From Burkholderiales bacterium (lineage in GTDB: Bacteria > Pseudomonadota > Gammaproteobacteria > Burkholderiales > SG8-41), in NCBI GenBank assembly GCA_019749945.1, contig JAIEPF010000021.1, forward strand, positions 1 to 64,000: a DNA stretch of 64,000 nucleotides. The letters run 5' to 3'. This document shows positions 7,376 to 18,308 of this stretch, piece by piece. The position numbers and the translations under genes were made by a program. The notes under the pieces were generated by a model. It was not told the origin of the DNA and searched no databases. It saw only the letters and a list, made by a program, of their open reading frames with translations. How positions within the stretch are numbered: position 1 is the first letter of the stretch; each line of letters begins with the position of its first letter.

Positions 7376-8091
7376 CGGGATTCGAGCCGCTGCATTTCAC
7401 CCTCGATCCAGTCTTCCACGCGCCTGGCCAGGGTTTCGGCGTCCGTACCATCGGGCCGCATGGGGGCGCCGATGCTGACGGTGATCAGCCCAGGACGTTT
7501 GAGGAAGGCATTGCGGCCCCAGCAGATTCCGGCGTTGTGCGCCACCGGAATCACCGTGGTGCCGGTCTGCACCGCGAGGCGCGCGCCGCCGGGGCGGTAT
7601 TTGCCGCGGCTGCCCGGTGCGATGCGGGTGCCTTCGGGGAAAATGACGATGCAGAATCCGGCGGCGAGCCGCGCGACACCCTGCTCGACCAGCTGCTGCA
7701 GCGCTTCGCGCCGCGAGCTGCGGTCGATGGCGATCGGTGACAGCATGGCCAGCCCCCAGCCGAAAAACGGCACGCGCAGCAGTTCACGCTTCAACACCCA
7801 CACCTGCGGCGGAAAAATCAGCTGGAAGGCCAGTGTTTCCCAGGCCGACTGGTGTTTGGACAGGATGATGCAGGGTTCGGCGGGTATGTTTTCACGGCCG
7901 ATCACGCGGTAATGGATGCCGCAGATGACGCGTGCGGCCCACATCACCCAGTGCGTCCATATCGAAATAATGCGATATCGCGTCAGCGCCGGCAGCGGGA
8001 AGGTGAGCAGCGCAATGACCGCAAAAACGGGGGTGATCAGGATCAGGAAAAAAGCGAACAGCGTGGAGCGCAGCGCGATCAATACTTTCAT
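7372..8091 (-). CDS. plsC: 1-acyl-sn-glycerol-3-phosphate acyltransferase
   Basis: A 239-residue membrane acyltransferase making phosphatidic acid from lysophosphatidic acid. An N-terminal membrane helix (LFAFFLILITPVFAVIALL) precedes the acyltransferase domain. The catalytic block reads SKHQSAWET, so the usual HX4D is HX4E, a variant seen in related proteins. Motif III FPEGTR is intact. The start overlaps the gmhB stop as ATGA, and the gene ends in an ATGA overlap with the YgjP-like gene. Confidence 0.92.
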   Translation of the reverse strand: MKVLIALRSTLFAFFLILITPVFAVIALLTFPLPALTRYRIISIWTHWVMWAARVICGIHYRVIGRENIPAEPCIILSKHQSAWETLAFQLIFPPQVWVLKRELLRVPFFGWGLAMLSPIAIDRSSRREALQQLVEQGVARLAAGFCIVIFPEGTRIAPGSRGKYRPGGARLAVQTGTTVIPVAHNAGICWGRNAFLKRPGLITVSIGAPMRPDGTDAETLARRVEDWIEGEMQRLESR

Positions 8092-8621
8092 TGCAGCAAG
8101 TTGCGCACGGCCGCCGCGAGATCGTCGTAAACGACGGTGCCTGCCGGCAGATCGCCATCCTTGCGGGTTTTTTTGCCCTTGCCGGTCAATACCAGGATCG
8201 GCTGCGCGCCGACGGCGACAGCAGCCTGCAGGTCGCGCAGCGAATCGCCGATGAACGGCACGCCTTCGAGGCTGACGCCGAAACGGTGGGCGATTTCCTC
8301 CAGCATTCCGGGTTTCGGCTTGCGGCAGTTGCAGCCGGCGTTCTCCGCGTGCGGGCAGTAGAAAATGCCGTCGATGCGACCGCCGGCCAGGCCCAGCGCG
8401 CGGTGCATCTTGTCGTGGATCGCGTTCAGCGTCGCCATTTCGAACAGCCCTCGGCCGACCCCCGACTGGTTGGTGGCGACCAGCACCCGGTATCCGGCCT
8501 GGCTCAGCAGCGCGATCGCCTCCAGGCTGCCCGGGATCGGTTTCCACTCCTCCGGGCTTTTGATATAGGCCGCGCTGTCGTGGTTGATCACGCCGTCGCG
8601 GTCGAGGATGACGAGTTTCAT
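8088..8621 (-). CDS. gmhB: D-glycero-beta-D-manno-heptose 1,7-bisphosphate 7-phosphatase
   Basis: A 177-residue HAD phosphatase of the ADP-heptose branch of LPS core synthesis. The nucleophile motif is LDRDGVIN, motif II lies at VATNQSGVGRG, the zinc-binding loop is CPHAENAGCNCRKPKPGM, and the acidic motif is FIGDSLRDL. These separate GmhB from general HAD phosphatases. The gene follows glyS and an unusual tandem repeat. Confidence 0.95.
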   Translation of the reverse strand: MKLVILDRDGVINHDSAAYIKSPEEWKPIPGSLEAIALLSQAGYRVLVATNQSGVGRGLFEMATLNAIHDKMHRALGLAGGRIDGIFYCPHAENAGCNCRKPKPGMLEEIAHRFGVSLEGVPFIGDSLRDLQAAVAVGAQPILVLTGKGKKTRKDGDLPAGTVVYDDLAAAVRNLLQ

Positions 8622-8628
8622 CGGACAG

Positions 8629-8656
8629 TGAGGAATGAGGAATGAGGAGTGAGGAG
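8629..8656. repeat. Four-unit 7-bp tandem repeat between glyS and gmhB
   Basis: The plus strand reads TGAGGAA twice and then TGAGGAG twice, followed by a partial unit. It fills most of the 43-base gap between the glyS stop and the gmhB start. No Shine-Dalgarno sequence for gmhB is visible within it on the minus strand, which reads as C/T-rich. Confidence 0.8.
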
Positions 8657-8664
8657 TGCGGGCG

Positions 8665-10737
8665 TCATGCGGCGAGTTTGGAGATGTCGGCGAAGCGATT
8701 AAAAGCGCTTTCGAGCTTCATCAACAGCAGCAGGCGGTTGCTGCGAAGCGCGGGATCTTCGACGTTGACCATGACTTTGTCGAAAAACGCATCCACGGCG
8801 GGTTTTAATACGGCCAGCGCCTGCAGCGTTTCCGTGAATTGTCCGGACTCGTAGGCGGCATCGGCTTTTGTGTCGGCGGACATGAAGGCCTTGTACAGCT
8901 CGGATTCTTCTTTGGCCTGAAAATGCTTTTCGGAGAATACGTCGCCCGCAGAAGGGGCGGATTTCCCGATGATGTTTTTGATGCGTTTGTTGGCAGCCGC
9001 GAGGCTCGCCGCCTCGGGCAGCGCAGCAAAGGCCCGCACAGCGGCGAGTTGCAGCGGGATTTTATGAATCAGGGCCGGGCTCATGCACAGCACCGCATCG
9101 ATTTCCTGCGTGCTGTAACCGGCATCGGCGAAATAGCCGCGCATGCGCTCAAACAGGAAGGTTTCGAGATCCGCATGGGCGTCGGTGATCCCGGGATTGA
9201 ATGCGGCGAACGCAGCGCTGACCAGTTCATCCAGACGCAAGGGCAGGTTGCGCTCGATCAGGATGCGGATCACGCCCAGCGCATGGCGGCGCAACGCGAA
9301 GGGGTCGCGGTCGCCGGTCGGCAACTGGCCGATGCCGAACATGCCGGCGAGTGTTTCCAGTTTGTCGGCCAGCGCAACGGCGCAGGCCACCGGGCTTTCC
9401 GGCAATTTGTCGCCGGCGTAGCGGGGCCGGTAATGTTCCGCGATGGCCGCGGCCACTGCCGCCGGCTCGCCGTCATGCAATGCGTAATAACGGCCCATGA
9501 TGCCCTGCAGTTCGGGGAATTCACCGACCATGCCGGTGACCAGATCGGCCTTGGCCAGCCAGGCGGCGCGTTCGGCCTGCGCCGCATCGGCATTGAGCAG
9601 GCGCGCGATTTTCCCGGCCAGCAACTGCAAGCGTTCGACGCGCTGCAGCTGGGTGCCGAGTTTGTTGTGGTAAACCACTTTTTCCAGTTGCGGCACGCGG
9701 GTTTCCAACCGCTCCTTGCGATCCTGGTTGTAGAAAAAGCGCGCATCTTCCAGCCGCGGCCGGACCACGCGCTGGTTGCCGCTGATGATGTGCGCCGGAT
9801 CGGCGACCTGCATGTTGCTGACGATCAGGAAGCGATTGGTCAGTTTCCCGCTGCTGTCGAACAGCGGGAAGTATTTCTGGTTCTGGCGCATGGTCAGGAT
9901 CAGGCATTCGGCGGGGATTTCGAGGAATCCCGCATCGAAGGCGCCGACATAGACCGAGGGATGTTCAACCAGTGCCGTGACTTCGTCGAGCAGATCCTGA
10001 TACTCGCCCAGTGTCGCCTGCTGCTTTTTCGCCCCGGCCTGCAGCAGATCGTCGATCATGCTGCGGCGTTTGGCGAAATCGGCGATGACCATCCCTTCCT
10101 TGGCCAGCACGGTTTCGTAGGTCTCGGCGCTGGCGATCACCAGTTCCGCCTGCCCCATGAAACGATGGCCGCGGGTTTTGTTGCCCGAGTTGATGCCCAG
10201 TACCGTACCCGGCACGACGGACGCGCCGTGCAGCATGATCAGGCCGTGCACCGGGCGCACGAATTCCGCGTCACCATCGCCCCAGCGCATGATTTTGGCG
10301 ACGGGCAGTTTTTTCAACGCGGCCTCGACTTTTGCGGCGAGGTTTGTTTGCAGCGCGCTGCCGGTAACGGTCTTGCGACAGGCGAATACGGGGCCCTTGG
10401 ACGAATCAATCTGGGTCAGGTCTTCGACGGCGATGCCGTTTTTTTTGGCGAAACCGGCCAGCGCCGGTGTGGGTTTGCCGTCCTTGTCGAGTCCGACCTT
10501 GACCGACGGTCCCTGGATTTCCAGCGCCTTGTCCGGTGATTGCGCGAGTGTTTGCGTGATCTGCACCGCGAGGCGGCGTGGTGTGGCAAAGGCGCGCGAG
10601 GCGCTGCCGGCCGCGAGGAAACCTTCCTGCTGCAGATCGTCAGTCAACGTTTTACGGAAAGCCCCGGCCAGTTTTGCCAGCGATTTCGGCGGCAGTTCCT
10701 CGGTCAGCAGTTCGACCAGCAGCGTGGCGGTGGTCAT
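8665..10737 (-). CDS. glyS: Glycyl-tRNA synthetase beta subunit
   Basis: A 690-residue beta subunit of the bacterial alpha2beta2 glycyl-tRNA synthetase. The N-terminus [20 protein letters not shown] and the internal [11 protein letters not shown] are family signatures, and the length is normal. The C-terminal region is helical and fits tRNA recognition. It starts in an ATGA overlap with glyQ. Confidence 0.98.
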   Translation of the reverse strand: MTTATLLVELLTEELPPKSLAKLAGAFRKTLTDDLQQEGFLAAGSASRAFATPRRLAVQITQTLAQSPDKALEIQGPSVKVGLDKDGKPTPALAGFAKKNGIAVEDLTQIDSSKGPVFACRKTVTGSALQTNLAAKVEAALKKLPVAKIMRWGDGDAEFVRPVHGLIMLHGASVVPGTVLGINSGNKTRGHRFMGQAELVIASAETYETVLAKEGMVIADFAKRRSMIDDLLQAGAKKQQATLGEYQDLLDEVTALVEHPSVYVGAFDAGFLEIPAECLILTMRQNQKYFPLFDSSGKLTNRFLIVSNMQVADPAHIISGNQRVVRPRLEDARFFYNQDRKERLETRVPQLEKVVYHNKLGTQLQRVERLQLLAGKIARLLNADAAQAERAAWLAKADLVTGMVGEFPELQGIMGRYYALHDGEPAAVAAAIAEHYRPRYAGDKLPESPVACAVALADKLETLAGMFGIGQLPTGDRDPFALRRHALGVIRILIERNLPLRLDELVSAAFAAFNPGITDAHADLETFLFERMRGYFADAGYSTQEIDAVLCMSPALIHKIPLQLAAVRAFAALPEAASLAAANKRIKNIIGKSAPSAGDVFSEKHFQAKEESELYKAFMSADTKADAAYESGQFTETLQALAVLKPAVDAFFDKVMVNVEDPALRSNRLLLLMKLESAFNRFADISKLAA

Positions 10738-11609
10738 GATGCGCGCACCATCGGGAAACCGAGTTTTTCGCGCGACTCGTAATACGCCTGCGCCACGGCG
10801 CGGGACAGGGTGCGGACGCGGCCGATGTAAGCAGCGCGTTCGGTGACGGAGATTGCGCCGCGGGCGTCAAGCAGGTTGAAGGTATGCGAAGCTTTCATCA
10901 CCATTTCGTAGCCCGGCAGCACGCATGCAGCCTCGATCAGCCGTTTCGCTTCCTGCTCATATTCACTGAAATGGCGGAACAGCAGGTCGGCATTCGACAG
11001 TTCAAAGTTGTAACGCGACTGTTCGACTTCATTCTGGTGGTAGACGTCACGGTAGGTCACACCGGGCGTCCAGGTCAGGTCGAATACGGATTCAACACCC
11101 TGCAGGTACATCGCCAGTCGTTCCAGGCCGTAGGTGATTTCGCCGAGCACCGGTTTGCACGGCAGGCTGCCGACTTCCTGGAAATAAGTGAACTGGGTGA
11201 CTTCCATGCCGTCCAGCCAGACTTCCCAGCCCAGACCCCAGGCGCCCAGCGTCGGCGATTCCCAGTCGTCCTCGACAAAACGGATGTCATGCGCCTTGGG
11301 GTCTATGCCCAGCGCGCGCAGCGAGTCGAGATAGAGTTCCTGGATGTTGGCCGGCGACGGTTTCAGCACCACCTGGTACTGGTAGTAATGCTGCAGCCGG
11401 TTCGGGTTGTCGCCGTAACGGCCATCCTTGGGCCGGCGCGACGGTTGCACGAAGGCCGCTTTCCACGGTTCGGGGCCGATGGCGCGGAGGAAGGTCGCGG
11501 TGTGGAAGGTGCCCGCGCCCACTTCCATGTCATAGGGTTGCAGCAGCGCGCAGCCCTGGCGGTCCCAGAACTGGTTCAGCGTCAGGATGATTTGCTGGAA
11601 GGTGAGCAT
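10734..11609 (-). CDS. glyQ: Glycyl-tRNA synthetase alpha subunit
   Basis: A 291-residue catalytic alpha subunit. [20 protein letters not shown] and [20 protein letters not shown] are the characteristic N-terminal motifs; class II motifs follow ([20 protein letters not shown]). The C-terminal end overlaps glyS by 4 bases. It lies between lnt and glyS in the usual betaproteobacterial order. Confidence 0.98.
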   Translation of the reverse strand: MLTFQQIILTLNQFWDRQGCALLQPYDMEVGAGTFHTATFLRAIGPEPWKAAFVQPSRRPKDGRYGDNPNRLQHYYQYQVVLKPSPANIQELYLDSLRALGIDPKAHDIRFVEDDWESPTLGAWGLGWEVWLDGMEVTQFTYFQEVGSLPCKPVLGEITYGLERLAMYLQGVESVFDLTWTPGVTYRDVYHQNEVEQSRYNFELSNADLLFRHFSEYEQEAKRLIEAACVLPGYEMVMKASHTFNLLDARGAISVTERAAYIGRVRTLSRAVAQAYYESREKLGFPMVRAS

Positions 11610-11699
11610 TGAAAATGACTGGTGCGGCAGACGCCGATAAGCCGCGAATTTTACAGGGTTTGCCGCGCTGCGCCAAAGGCGGGACGCGGTCCGACGCGC

Positions 11700-13208
11700 T
11701 TATTTCCGCGTGCGGCGCAGAGTGAAAAAGGCGATGGCAATGCCCATCACGCATAACAACAGCGCCGCCTTGTTGCCCCAGCGCACATAAGGCGTCGCAC
11801 CGCGCATGCCGGCGACCGTTCTCGTCAATACCGCCGCCTGGTATTCGGGGGCAACAGCTTCAACCAGGCCCTGCGGATTGACCACCGCCGTCATGCCGGT
11901 GTTGGTGGCGCGCAGCATGGTGCGGCCGGTTTCCAGCGCGCGCATTTGCGCGATCTGCAGATGCTGTTGCGGCGCGATGGAACGGCCGAACCAGGCGACG
12001 TTGCTGACATTGACCAGCAGTGTGGCCTGCGGCAACTGGCGGATGATTTCATCACCAAAGACGTCTTCGTAGCAGATGTTGATCGCGACCTGTTCGCCGG
12101 CGACCGCCAGCGGTTGCTGGTCAAGCGAGCCGCGCGCGAAATCCTGCAGCGGAATCGCCAGCCGCGACACCATCTCACCCAGTATCGGGCGCAGCGGGAT
12201 GAATTCACCGAAGGGTACCAGGTGGCTTTTGCGGTAGGTCTGGCGTTCGGCGCTGCCGACTGAAATGACGCTGTTGTAATAACTGCCATCGCGCAGGCGC
12301 TCGGGGACGCCGATCAGCACGTCGCCGTTGTTGCGCCTGGCGTGTTCCGCCAGCGCCTCCAGATAGTTTTCGGGCACGTCGCGCAGGAACAGCGGCAGCG
12401 CAGTTTCGGGCAGGATGATCAGGCGCGCGTCGCTGCTGCGAACCATGCCGAGGTAGGTATCCAGCGTGGCGCGCAACTGGTCTTCGCGCCATTTCTGATC
12501 CTGGTCGATATTGCCCTGGAGCAGGCTGACCGATACGCTTGTGCCGATGGGTTCGGTCCAGGGCACATTCTTGAGGCCGGCGCCGGCGATCCAGATCACG
12601 AGCAGTGCTGCCGGCCATGGCCATAAGTTGCGCAGTTGCGTCCACGGTTTTGCCAGCCATGCCCAGCACAAGGCGCCGGCGGTGGCGAACAGCAGCAGGG
12701 TAATGCCGTGCAGGCCGAACACGGCGGCGTAGCCCGCGAGCGGACTGAGCGGTGCCTGCGAGTAACCGGGGTTGAGCCAGGGAAAGCCGGTGAACAGCCA
12801 TTCGCGCACCCATTCGATCAGCGTGAAGGCGGCGGGCACGAACACGATCCAGTTCAGTGCCGGAGACAGCGCCAGGCGCCGGCTCAGATAACCGATGATG
12901 GCCGGATGCAGCGCAAGGTAGGCGCAGAACAACAGCGTGACCGCTGCAGCCAGCAATGCCGGCATCGCGCCGAAAGTACTGAGGCTGATGTAAACCCAGG
13001 ACACCCCGGCGCCGAACCAGCCCAGACCGAAGGCAAAACCGAGCAGCGCCGCATCGCGTCCCGAGGGCGCGTGTTGCCACAGCAGGAACAATCCGGCGAA
13101 GCTCAGCAGCGGCAGCGGAAACAGGTAAAACGGCGCGTAGCCCGCCACAGTGACGGCGCCCAGCGCTGCGGCGATGACCCACTGGGTGCTGCGGCGTGGT
13201 GTGGGCAT
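11700..13208 (-). CDS. lnt: Apolipoprotein N-acyltransferase
   Basis: A 502-residue inner-membrane enzyme that adds the third acyl chain to lipoproteins. Several N-terminal membrane helices are followed by a nitrilase-like domain. The Glu-Lys-Cys triad is visible in LPETALPLF, YRKSHLVPFGEF and NICYEDVF. A last membrane helix and a basic tail (LRRTRK) close the protein. It lies downstream of corC, as is common. Confidence 0.96.
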   Translation of the reverse strand: MPTPRRSTQWVIAAALGAVTVAGYAPFYLFPLPLLSFAGLFLLWQHAPSGRDAALLGFAFGLGWFGAGVSWVYISLSTFGAMPALLAAAVTLLFCAYLALHPAIIGYLSRRLALSPALNWIVFVPAAFTLIEWVREWLFTGFPWLNPGYSQAPLSPLAGYAAVFGLHGITLLLFATAGALCWAWLAKPWTQLRNLWPWPAALLVIWIAGAGLKNVPWTEPIGTSVSVSLLQGNIDQDQKWREDQLRATLDTYLGMVRSSDARLIILPETALPLFLRDVPENYLEALAEHARRNNGDVLIGVPERLRDGSYYNSVISVGSAERQTYRKSHLVPFGEFIPLRPILGEMVSRLAIPLQDFARGSLDQQPLAVAGEQVAINICYEDVFGDEIIRQLPQATLLVNVSNVAWFGRSIAPQQHLQIAQMRALETGRTMLRATNTGMTAVVNPQGLVEAVAPEYQAAVLTRTVAGMRGATPYVRWGNKAALLLCVMGIAIAFFTLRRTRK

Positions 13209-13223
13209 GGGCGCCTCAGGCTA

Positions 13224-13254
13224 AAACATCAATAAAAACAAATAGTTACGATTT
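13224..13254 (+). repeat. A/T-rich dispersed element, copy 2 (IHF-like core 13236-13248)
   Basis: The plus strand reads ACATCAATAAAAACAAATAG followed by TTACG. AAACAAATAGTTA differs from the IHF consensus WATCAANNNNTTR at one position. The element fills the gap between lnt and corC, and the corC stop codon (TAA, minus strand) lies at its edge. Confidence 0.65.
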
Positions 13255-14089
13255 AAGTCGCGGGCTTGTCGAGTTTTTTCGCGACCTGCAGCAGATAAAT
13301 GCGCCGGCTGTCGGCGCGCAACACGCGGAAATTCCACGCCTCGATCAGCAACTGTTCGCCGCGTTTGGGCACGCGGCCGAAACGTTTCAGCACCAGGCCG
13401 CCGACGGTGTCGAATTCCTCGTCGCTGAATGCGGTGCCGAAGACGGCGTTGAAATCGGCGATCTCGGTCAGCGCCTTGACGCGGTAGATGCCGCGTTTTT
13501 CCTGCACGATGTTGTCTTCGGCTTCATCGAAATCGTATTCGTCCTCGATGTCGCCGACGATCTGCTCCAGCACGTCCTCGATGGTGATCAGCCCTGCAAC
13601 GCCGCCGTATTCGTCGACAACGATGGCGATGTGGTTGCGGTTTTTGCGGAATTCCTTGAGCAGCACGTTGAGCGGCTTCGATTCCGGGATGAACACCGCC
13701 GGACGCAGCATTTCGCGCACGTTGAATTCCTCCTCGCCGGCGTAATAACGCAGCAGGTCCTTGGCGAGCAGGATGCCGATGACATCATCCTTGCCTTCGC
13801 CGATCACCGGGAAACGCGAGTGCGCGGTTTCGATGACCAGCGGGATGAAGCGGTCCGGCGGCTCGTTTACGTCGATCACGTCCATCTGCGCGCGCGGCAC
13901 CATGATGTCACGCGCCTGCATTTCCGACACCTGCAGCACGCCTTCGATCATCGCCAGGCCGTCGGCGTCGAGCAGGTTGTGGTCGTGCGCCGAGCGCAGC
14001 AGCGTGATCAGTTGCTCGCGGTCTTCGGGCTCGCGCAGCAGCAGCGTCGACAGCCGTTCGAGCAGGGTGGGTTTTTGTGATTCGTCCAT
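13253..14089 (-). CDS. corC: CorC/HlyC-family protein with CBS pair and transporter-associated domain
   Basis: A 278-residue cytoplasmic protein with two CBS domains (about 65-185) and a C-terminal CorC_HlyC domain (about 200-275). MVPRAQMDVIDVNEPPDRFI and AIVVDEYGGVAGLITIEDVL are typical. It lacks the membrane DUF21 domain of larger relatives. Proposed roles are Mg2+/Co2+ efflux or support of Lnt. It lies between ybeY and lnt. Confidence 0.92.
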   Translation of the reverse strand: MDESQKPTLLERLSTLLLREPEDREQLITLLRSAHDHNLLDADGLAMIEGVLQVSEMQARDIMVPRAQMDVIDVNEPPDRFIPLVIETAHSRFPVIGEGKDDVIGILLAKDLLRYYAGEEEFNVREMLRPAVFIPESKPLNVLLKEFRKNRNHIAIVVDEYGGVAGLITIEDVLEQIVGDIEDEYDFDEAEDNIVQEKRGIYRVKALTEIADFNAVFGTAFSDEEFDTVGGLVLKRFGRVPKRGEQLLIEAWNFRVLRADSRRIYLLQVAKKLDKPAT

Positions 14090-14103
14090 GTCCGGAGGTG
14101 TGG

Positions 14104-14585
14104 TTACGCACCGCGCGCGGCGGCAGCGCGGTACGGGTCAGGATACCCGAAGCGGGCGAGCAGCGTTTTTTCACGCCGTTCCATCGCAGCGGCATCCTGT
14201 TCATTTTCGTGGTCATAACCCTGCAGGTGCAGCAGGCCGTGCACGACCATGTGTGCGTAATGCGCGGCGGCGGTTTTGCGCTGCGCCCGTGCTTCGCGCG
14301 TGATCACCGGCGCGCACAAGGCGATGTCGCCTTCGAGCGGCGGCTGGTCGCGAAAGACGAAGGTCAGCACGTTGGTGGCGTAATCCTTGTTGCGGTAACT
14401 GCGGTTGAGCAGCCGGCCTTCAGCCTGGCCGACGATGCGGATGGTGACGCGCGCATTGCTGGCCGCATTGCCGGCCAGTGCCGCGCGCGCCCACCGGCGG
14501 ATGCGCGCGGGCGCCGGCACATTGCGCGCGGTGGCGGCGCATTGCACGGCTATGCGCGCAGCCTTCGGACGACGCGCCGCCGCCT

Positions 14586-14589
<4 letters not shown>
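14104..14589 (-). CDS. ybeY: Endoribonuclease YbeY (rRNA maturation factor)
   Basis: A 161-residue metalloprotein for 16S rRNA 3'-end maturation and ribosome quality control. The zinc motif HMVVHGLLHLQGYDH gives three His in HxxxHxxxxxH spacing. NRSYRNKDYATNVLTF is the conserved upstream block. The Arg/Ala-rich N-terminus of about 40 residues is longer than usual. The start overlaps the phoH stop in ATGA. Confidence 0.95.
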
Positions 14590-15596
<1,007 letters not shown>

Positions 15597-16908
15597 CGCG
15601 CAGGGTGTGCGCCTCGGTTGCGGTGATCAGGACTTCGGCAAACGTGCCGATGCGGTCCTGCGGGCCGGGAAAATTCACCACGCGGTTGTTGTCGGTGCGC
15701 CCTGCGAGTTCGGCGGCATTGCGGCGCGACACGCCGTCGATCAGCACGCGCTGGCGGGTGCCGACCATGGCCGCGCTGAGGGCCTGGGCGCCTGCGGCGA
15801 TACGCGCCTGCAGGCGCTGCAGCCGCTGCAGTTTGATTTCCCCTGCCGTGTCATCAGCCAGATCTGCGGCGGGCGTGCCGGGGCGCGGGCTGTAGACAAA
15901 GCTGTAGCTGTCGTCGAAGCCGACCTCGTCGATCAGTCGCAGCGTCTGTTCAAAGTCGTGTTCGGTTTCACCGGGAAAGCCGACGATGAAATCCGAGGAA
16001 ATGCTGACATCGGGGTGCGCGGCGCGCAGGCGGCGGATGATGGATTTGTATTCGAGCACGGTGTAGCCGCGTTTCATCGCTGCCAGCACGCGGTCGGAAC
16101 CCGATTGCACCGGCAGGTGCACATGGCTGCCCAGCTGCGGGATGCGCGCATGGGCTTCAATCAGGCGCGGCGTGAATTCCTTGGGATGCGAGGTCGTATA
16201 ACGGATGCGTTCGATGCCGGGGATGCCGGCGACATGGTCGAGCAGCAGCGCGAGATCCGCGCCATCGGCTTCGCCGTCAACCGGCGCACGCCAGGCGTTG
16301 ACGTTCTGGCCGAGCAGAGTCACTTCGCGCACGCCCTGCAGCGCGAGTTCGCTGATGTCGGTGAGCACATCGTCGAAGGGGCGCGACACCTCCTCGCCGC
16401 GGGTGTAGGGCACCACGCAGAACGAGCAGTATTTGCTGCAGCCTTCCATGATCGACACGAAGGCCGTGACGCCCTCGACACGCGCGGGCGGCAGGTGGTC
16501 GAATTTTTCGATGGCGGGGAAGCTGATGTCGACCTGCGGCCGGCCGCTGGCGCGGCGCGCGGTGATCAGCTGCGGCAAGCGGTGCAGGGTTTGCGGGCCG
16601 AACACGATATCGACGTAGGGCGCGCGTTTGACGATGGCAGCTCCCTCCTGGCTGGCGACGCAGCCGCCGACGCCGATGATCAACCTGGGATTGCTCAGCT
16701 TGAGTTCGCGTACGCGGCCGAGGTCGTGGAACACTTTTTCCTGGGCTTTTTCGCGCACCGAACAGGTGTTGAACAGGATGACGTCGGCGGCGGCCGGGTC
16801 GTCGGTGGGCGTGAGGCCTGCGCCGGCCCGGAGCACGTCGGCCATCTTGCCCGAGTCATACTCGTTCATCTGGCAGCCGAAGGTTTTGATGTAAACCTTG
16901 CCCACACT

Positions 16909-17220
16909 TTACTTCTTGGTGCCGAGCCGAGCCTGTTCCTCTGGCGTCAGGATCACGATGCGCTGCACCTCGCCGTTGCGGTCGAGTTGGTACAGTACTT
17001 CAGAGCCCGGCAGCAGCTGGCCCTGGGTGATGCTGAGGTTGTTGCTGTTGATGATGATGCCGCCAGGCGCCAGGCGCAGGTTTTCCTTGCCGATCTGCAC
17101 CATGGGGAACATCTGGCGCTCGCCGGTGGTGCCGCGTTTGGCCTCGGCCGGCAGCGCGCGCTGCGCCCAGGCGGGTGCGGCGAAAACCAAAAAAGCCAAT
17201 AAAAGCATTAACTTACGCAT
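16909..17220 (-). CDS. Small exported protein of unknown function
   Basis: A 103-residue protein with a clear signal peptide (MRKLMLLLAFLVFAAPAWA, cleavage likely after AWA). The mature part is compact (MVQIGKENLRLAPGGIIINS, then QGQLLPGSEVLYQLDRNGEV) with a motif resembling an RNA-binding or beta-barrel fold, but I do not recognise the family. It ends 4 bases before the miaB start, so it heads the long minus-strand operon. Confidence 0.75.
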   Translation of the reverse strand: MRKLMLLLAFLVFAAPAWAQRALPAEAKRGTTGERQMFPMVQIGKENLRLAPGGIIINSNNLSITQGQLLPGSEVLYQLDRNGEVQRIVILTPEEQARLGTKK

Positions 17221-17283
17221 GGTTTTACGATAACACGACGGGCCGGGTCCGGCAAACACATTGTGCCGGACAAACAAAAGAAA

Positions 17284-17359
17284 TGGTGGCGAGTCAGGGA
17301 TTTGAACCCCGGACCAATGGATTATGATTCCACTGCTCTAACCACTGAGCTAACTCGCC
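17284..17359 (-). tRNA. tRNA-Ile (CAU anticodon, lysidine type)
   Basis: A 76-nt cloverleaf reading GGCGAGT...ACTCGCCACCA on the minus strand, with encoded CCA. The anticodon loop is ATCATAA (anticodon CAT). The D-arm AGCTCAGTGGTTAGAGCAG and the variable region TTGGTC resemble E. coli tRNA-Ile2 (ileX) more than elongator tRNA-Met. C34 would be changed to lysidine by TilS to read AUA. The assignment to Ile rather than Met rests on that similarity. Confidence 0.85.
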
Positions 17360-17374
17360 ACGGGAAGGCGGCGC

Positions 17375-17403
17375 AGTCTAAAGAGCGGGGGGGGGCTTGT
17401 CAA
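17375..17403 (-). promoter_or_regulatory. Promoter of the tRNA-Ile gene
   Basis: On the minus strand a perfect -35 TTGACA (17398-17403) and -10 TAGACT (17375-17380) are exactly 17 bases apart. A GC-rich discriminator (GCGCCGCC) follows, typical of stringently controlled stable-RNA promoters. The spacer contains a run of nine C. Confidence 0.85.
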
Positions 17404-17524
17404 GCCGGCAGCGGCGGTAATTCGCTGATTTCCCTGCAAAATCCGTGTGTTGCCGGATTTTCGCGCAGCCCTGAATACTTCGGCAACATTATTTTCAGGC
17501 CGCGTAGCGGCGACGGAGCAGGCG

Positions 17525-18292
17525 ATGCAGCTATGGTTGCGTTTTGAACATGCAGGCCGGAGCGGCCTGGGCCGGCTTGAGGGCGACACGATTGCCGTGC
17601 ATGAGGGCGATCTTTTCGCGCAGCCACGGGCGACGGGGCAGACCCTGCGGCTGGCCGAGGTGCGGCTGCTGACGCCGACCCAGCCGGGCAAAATGCTGGC
17701 GATCTGGAACAATTTCCACGCGCTCGCGGCGAAACTCAATCTGGCCGTGCCGCGCGAGCCGCTGTATTTCGTCAAGACTGCGAACTCGTATCTGGCCTCG
17801 GGCGCAACCATACGCGCACCACAATCGTTTGACGGCAAAGTGGTCTACGAGGGCGAGCTCGGCGTCGTCATCGGCAAAACCTGCAAGGCAATCAGCGCCG
17901 CCGAGGCGCCGGGATGCATCTTCGGCTACACCTGCATCAACGATGTCACCGCCGCCGATATCATTCATCGTGACAGCGCATTCCAGCAGTGGTCGCGCGC
18001 CAAAAGTTTCGATACCTTCGGCGTGTTCGGCCCGGTGGTGGCGACGGGGCTGGATCCGGCCACGCTGACGGTGCGCACCGTGCTGAACGGACAGGAGCGC
18101 CAGAATTATCCGGTTTCCGACATGATATTTTCACCGGCCCGGCTGGTCAGCCTGATTTCGCAGGACATGACGCTGTATCCCGGTGATGTCATTTGTTGCG
18201 GGACTTCGGTGGGCGCCGGCTCGATGAAACCGGGCAGTACGATCGAGGTGCACATCGACGGCATCGGCACATTAAGCAACAGGTTTGAATAA
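17525..18292 (+). CDS. Fumarylacetoacetate hydrolase family protein
   Basis: A 255-residue FAH-superfamily enzyme. The metal ligands Glu-x-Glu appear in VVYEGELGVVIGK, and a third acidic ligand in FGYTCINDVTAAD. C-terminal GDVICCGTSVGAGSMKPG is the usual glycine-rich end. Members act as acylpyruvases, oxaloacetate decarboxylases or aromatic-catabolism hydratases; the substrate cannot be read from sequence. The start MQLWLRFE follows GGAGCAGGCG. Confidence 0.88.
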   Translation: MQLWLRFEHAGRSGLGRLEGDTIAVHEGDLFAQPRATGQTLRLAEVRLLTPTQPGKMLAIWNNFHALAAKLNLAVPREPLYFVKTANSYLASGATIRAPQSFDGKVVYEGELGVVIGKTCKAISAAEAPGCIFGYTCINDVTAADIIHRDSAFQQWSRAKSFDTFGVFGPVVATGLDPATLTVRTVLNGQERQNYPVSDMIFSPARLVSLISQDMTLYPGDVICCGTSVGAGSMKPGSTIEVHIDGIGTLSNRFE

Positions 18293-18308
18293 TGGTTCAG
18301 ACGCGGCC

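Noticed and set aside
8839..10539. 566-codon open frame antisense to glyS
   Set aside because: A codon-bias artefact opposite a well-identified gene; composition is unlike a protein of its own.
17284..17359. Integration site at the tRNA gene
   Set aside because: No integrase or direct repeat of the tRNA 3' end is seen nearby; genes on both sides look ancestral.
17284..17359. Calling the CAU tRNA an elongator tRNA-Met
   Set aside because: D-arm and variable loop resemble tRNA-Ile2 (ileX) more closely, though only a TilS-determinant analysis would prove it.
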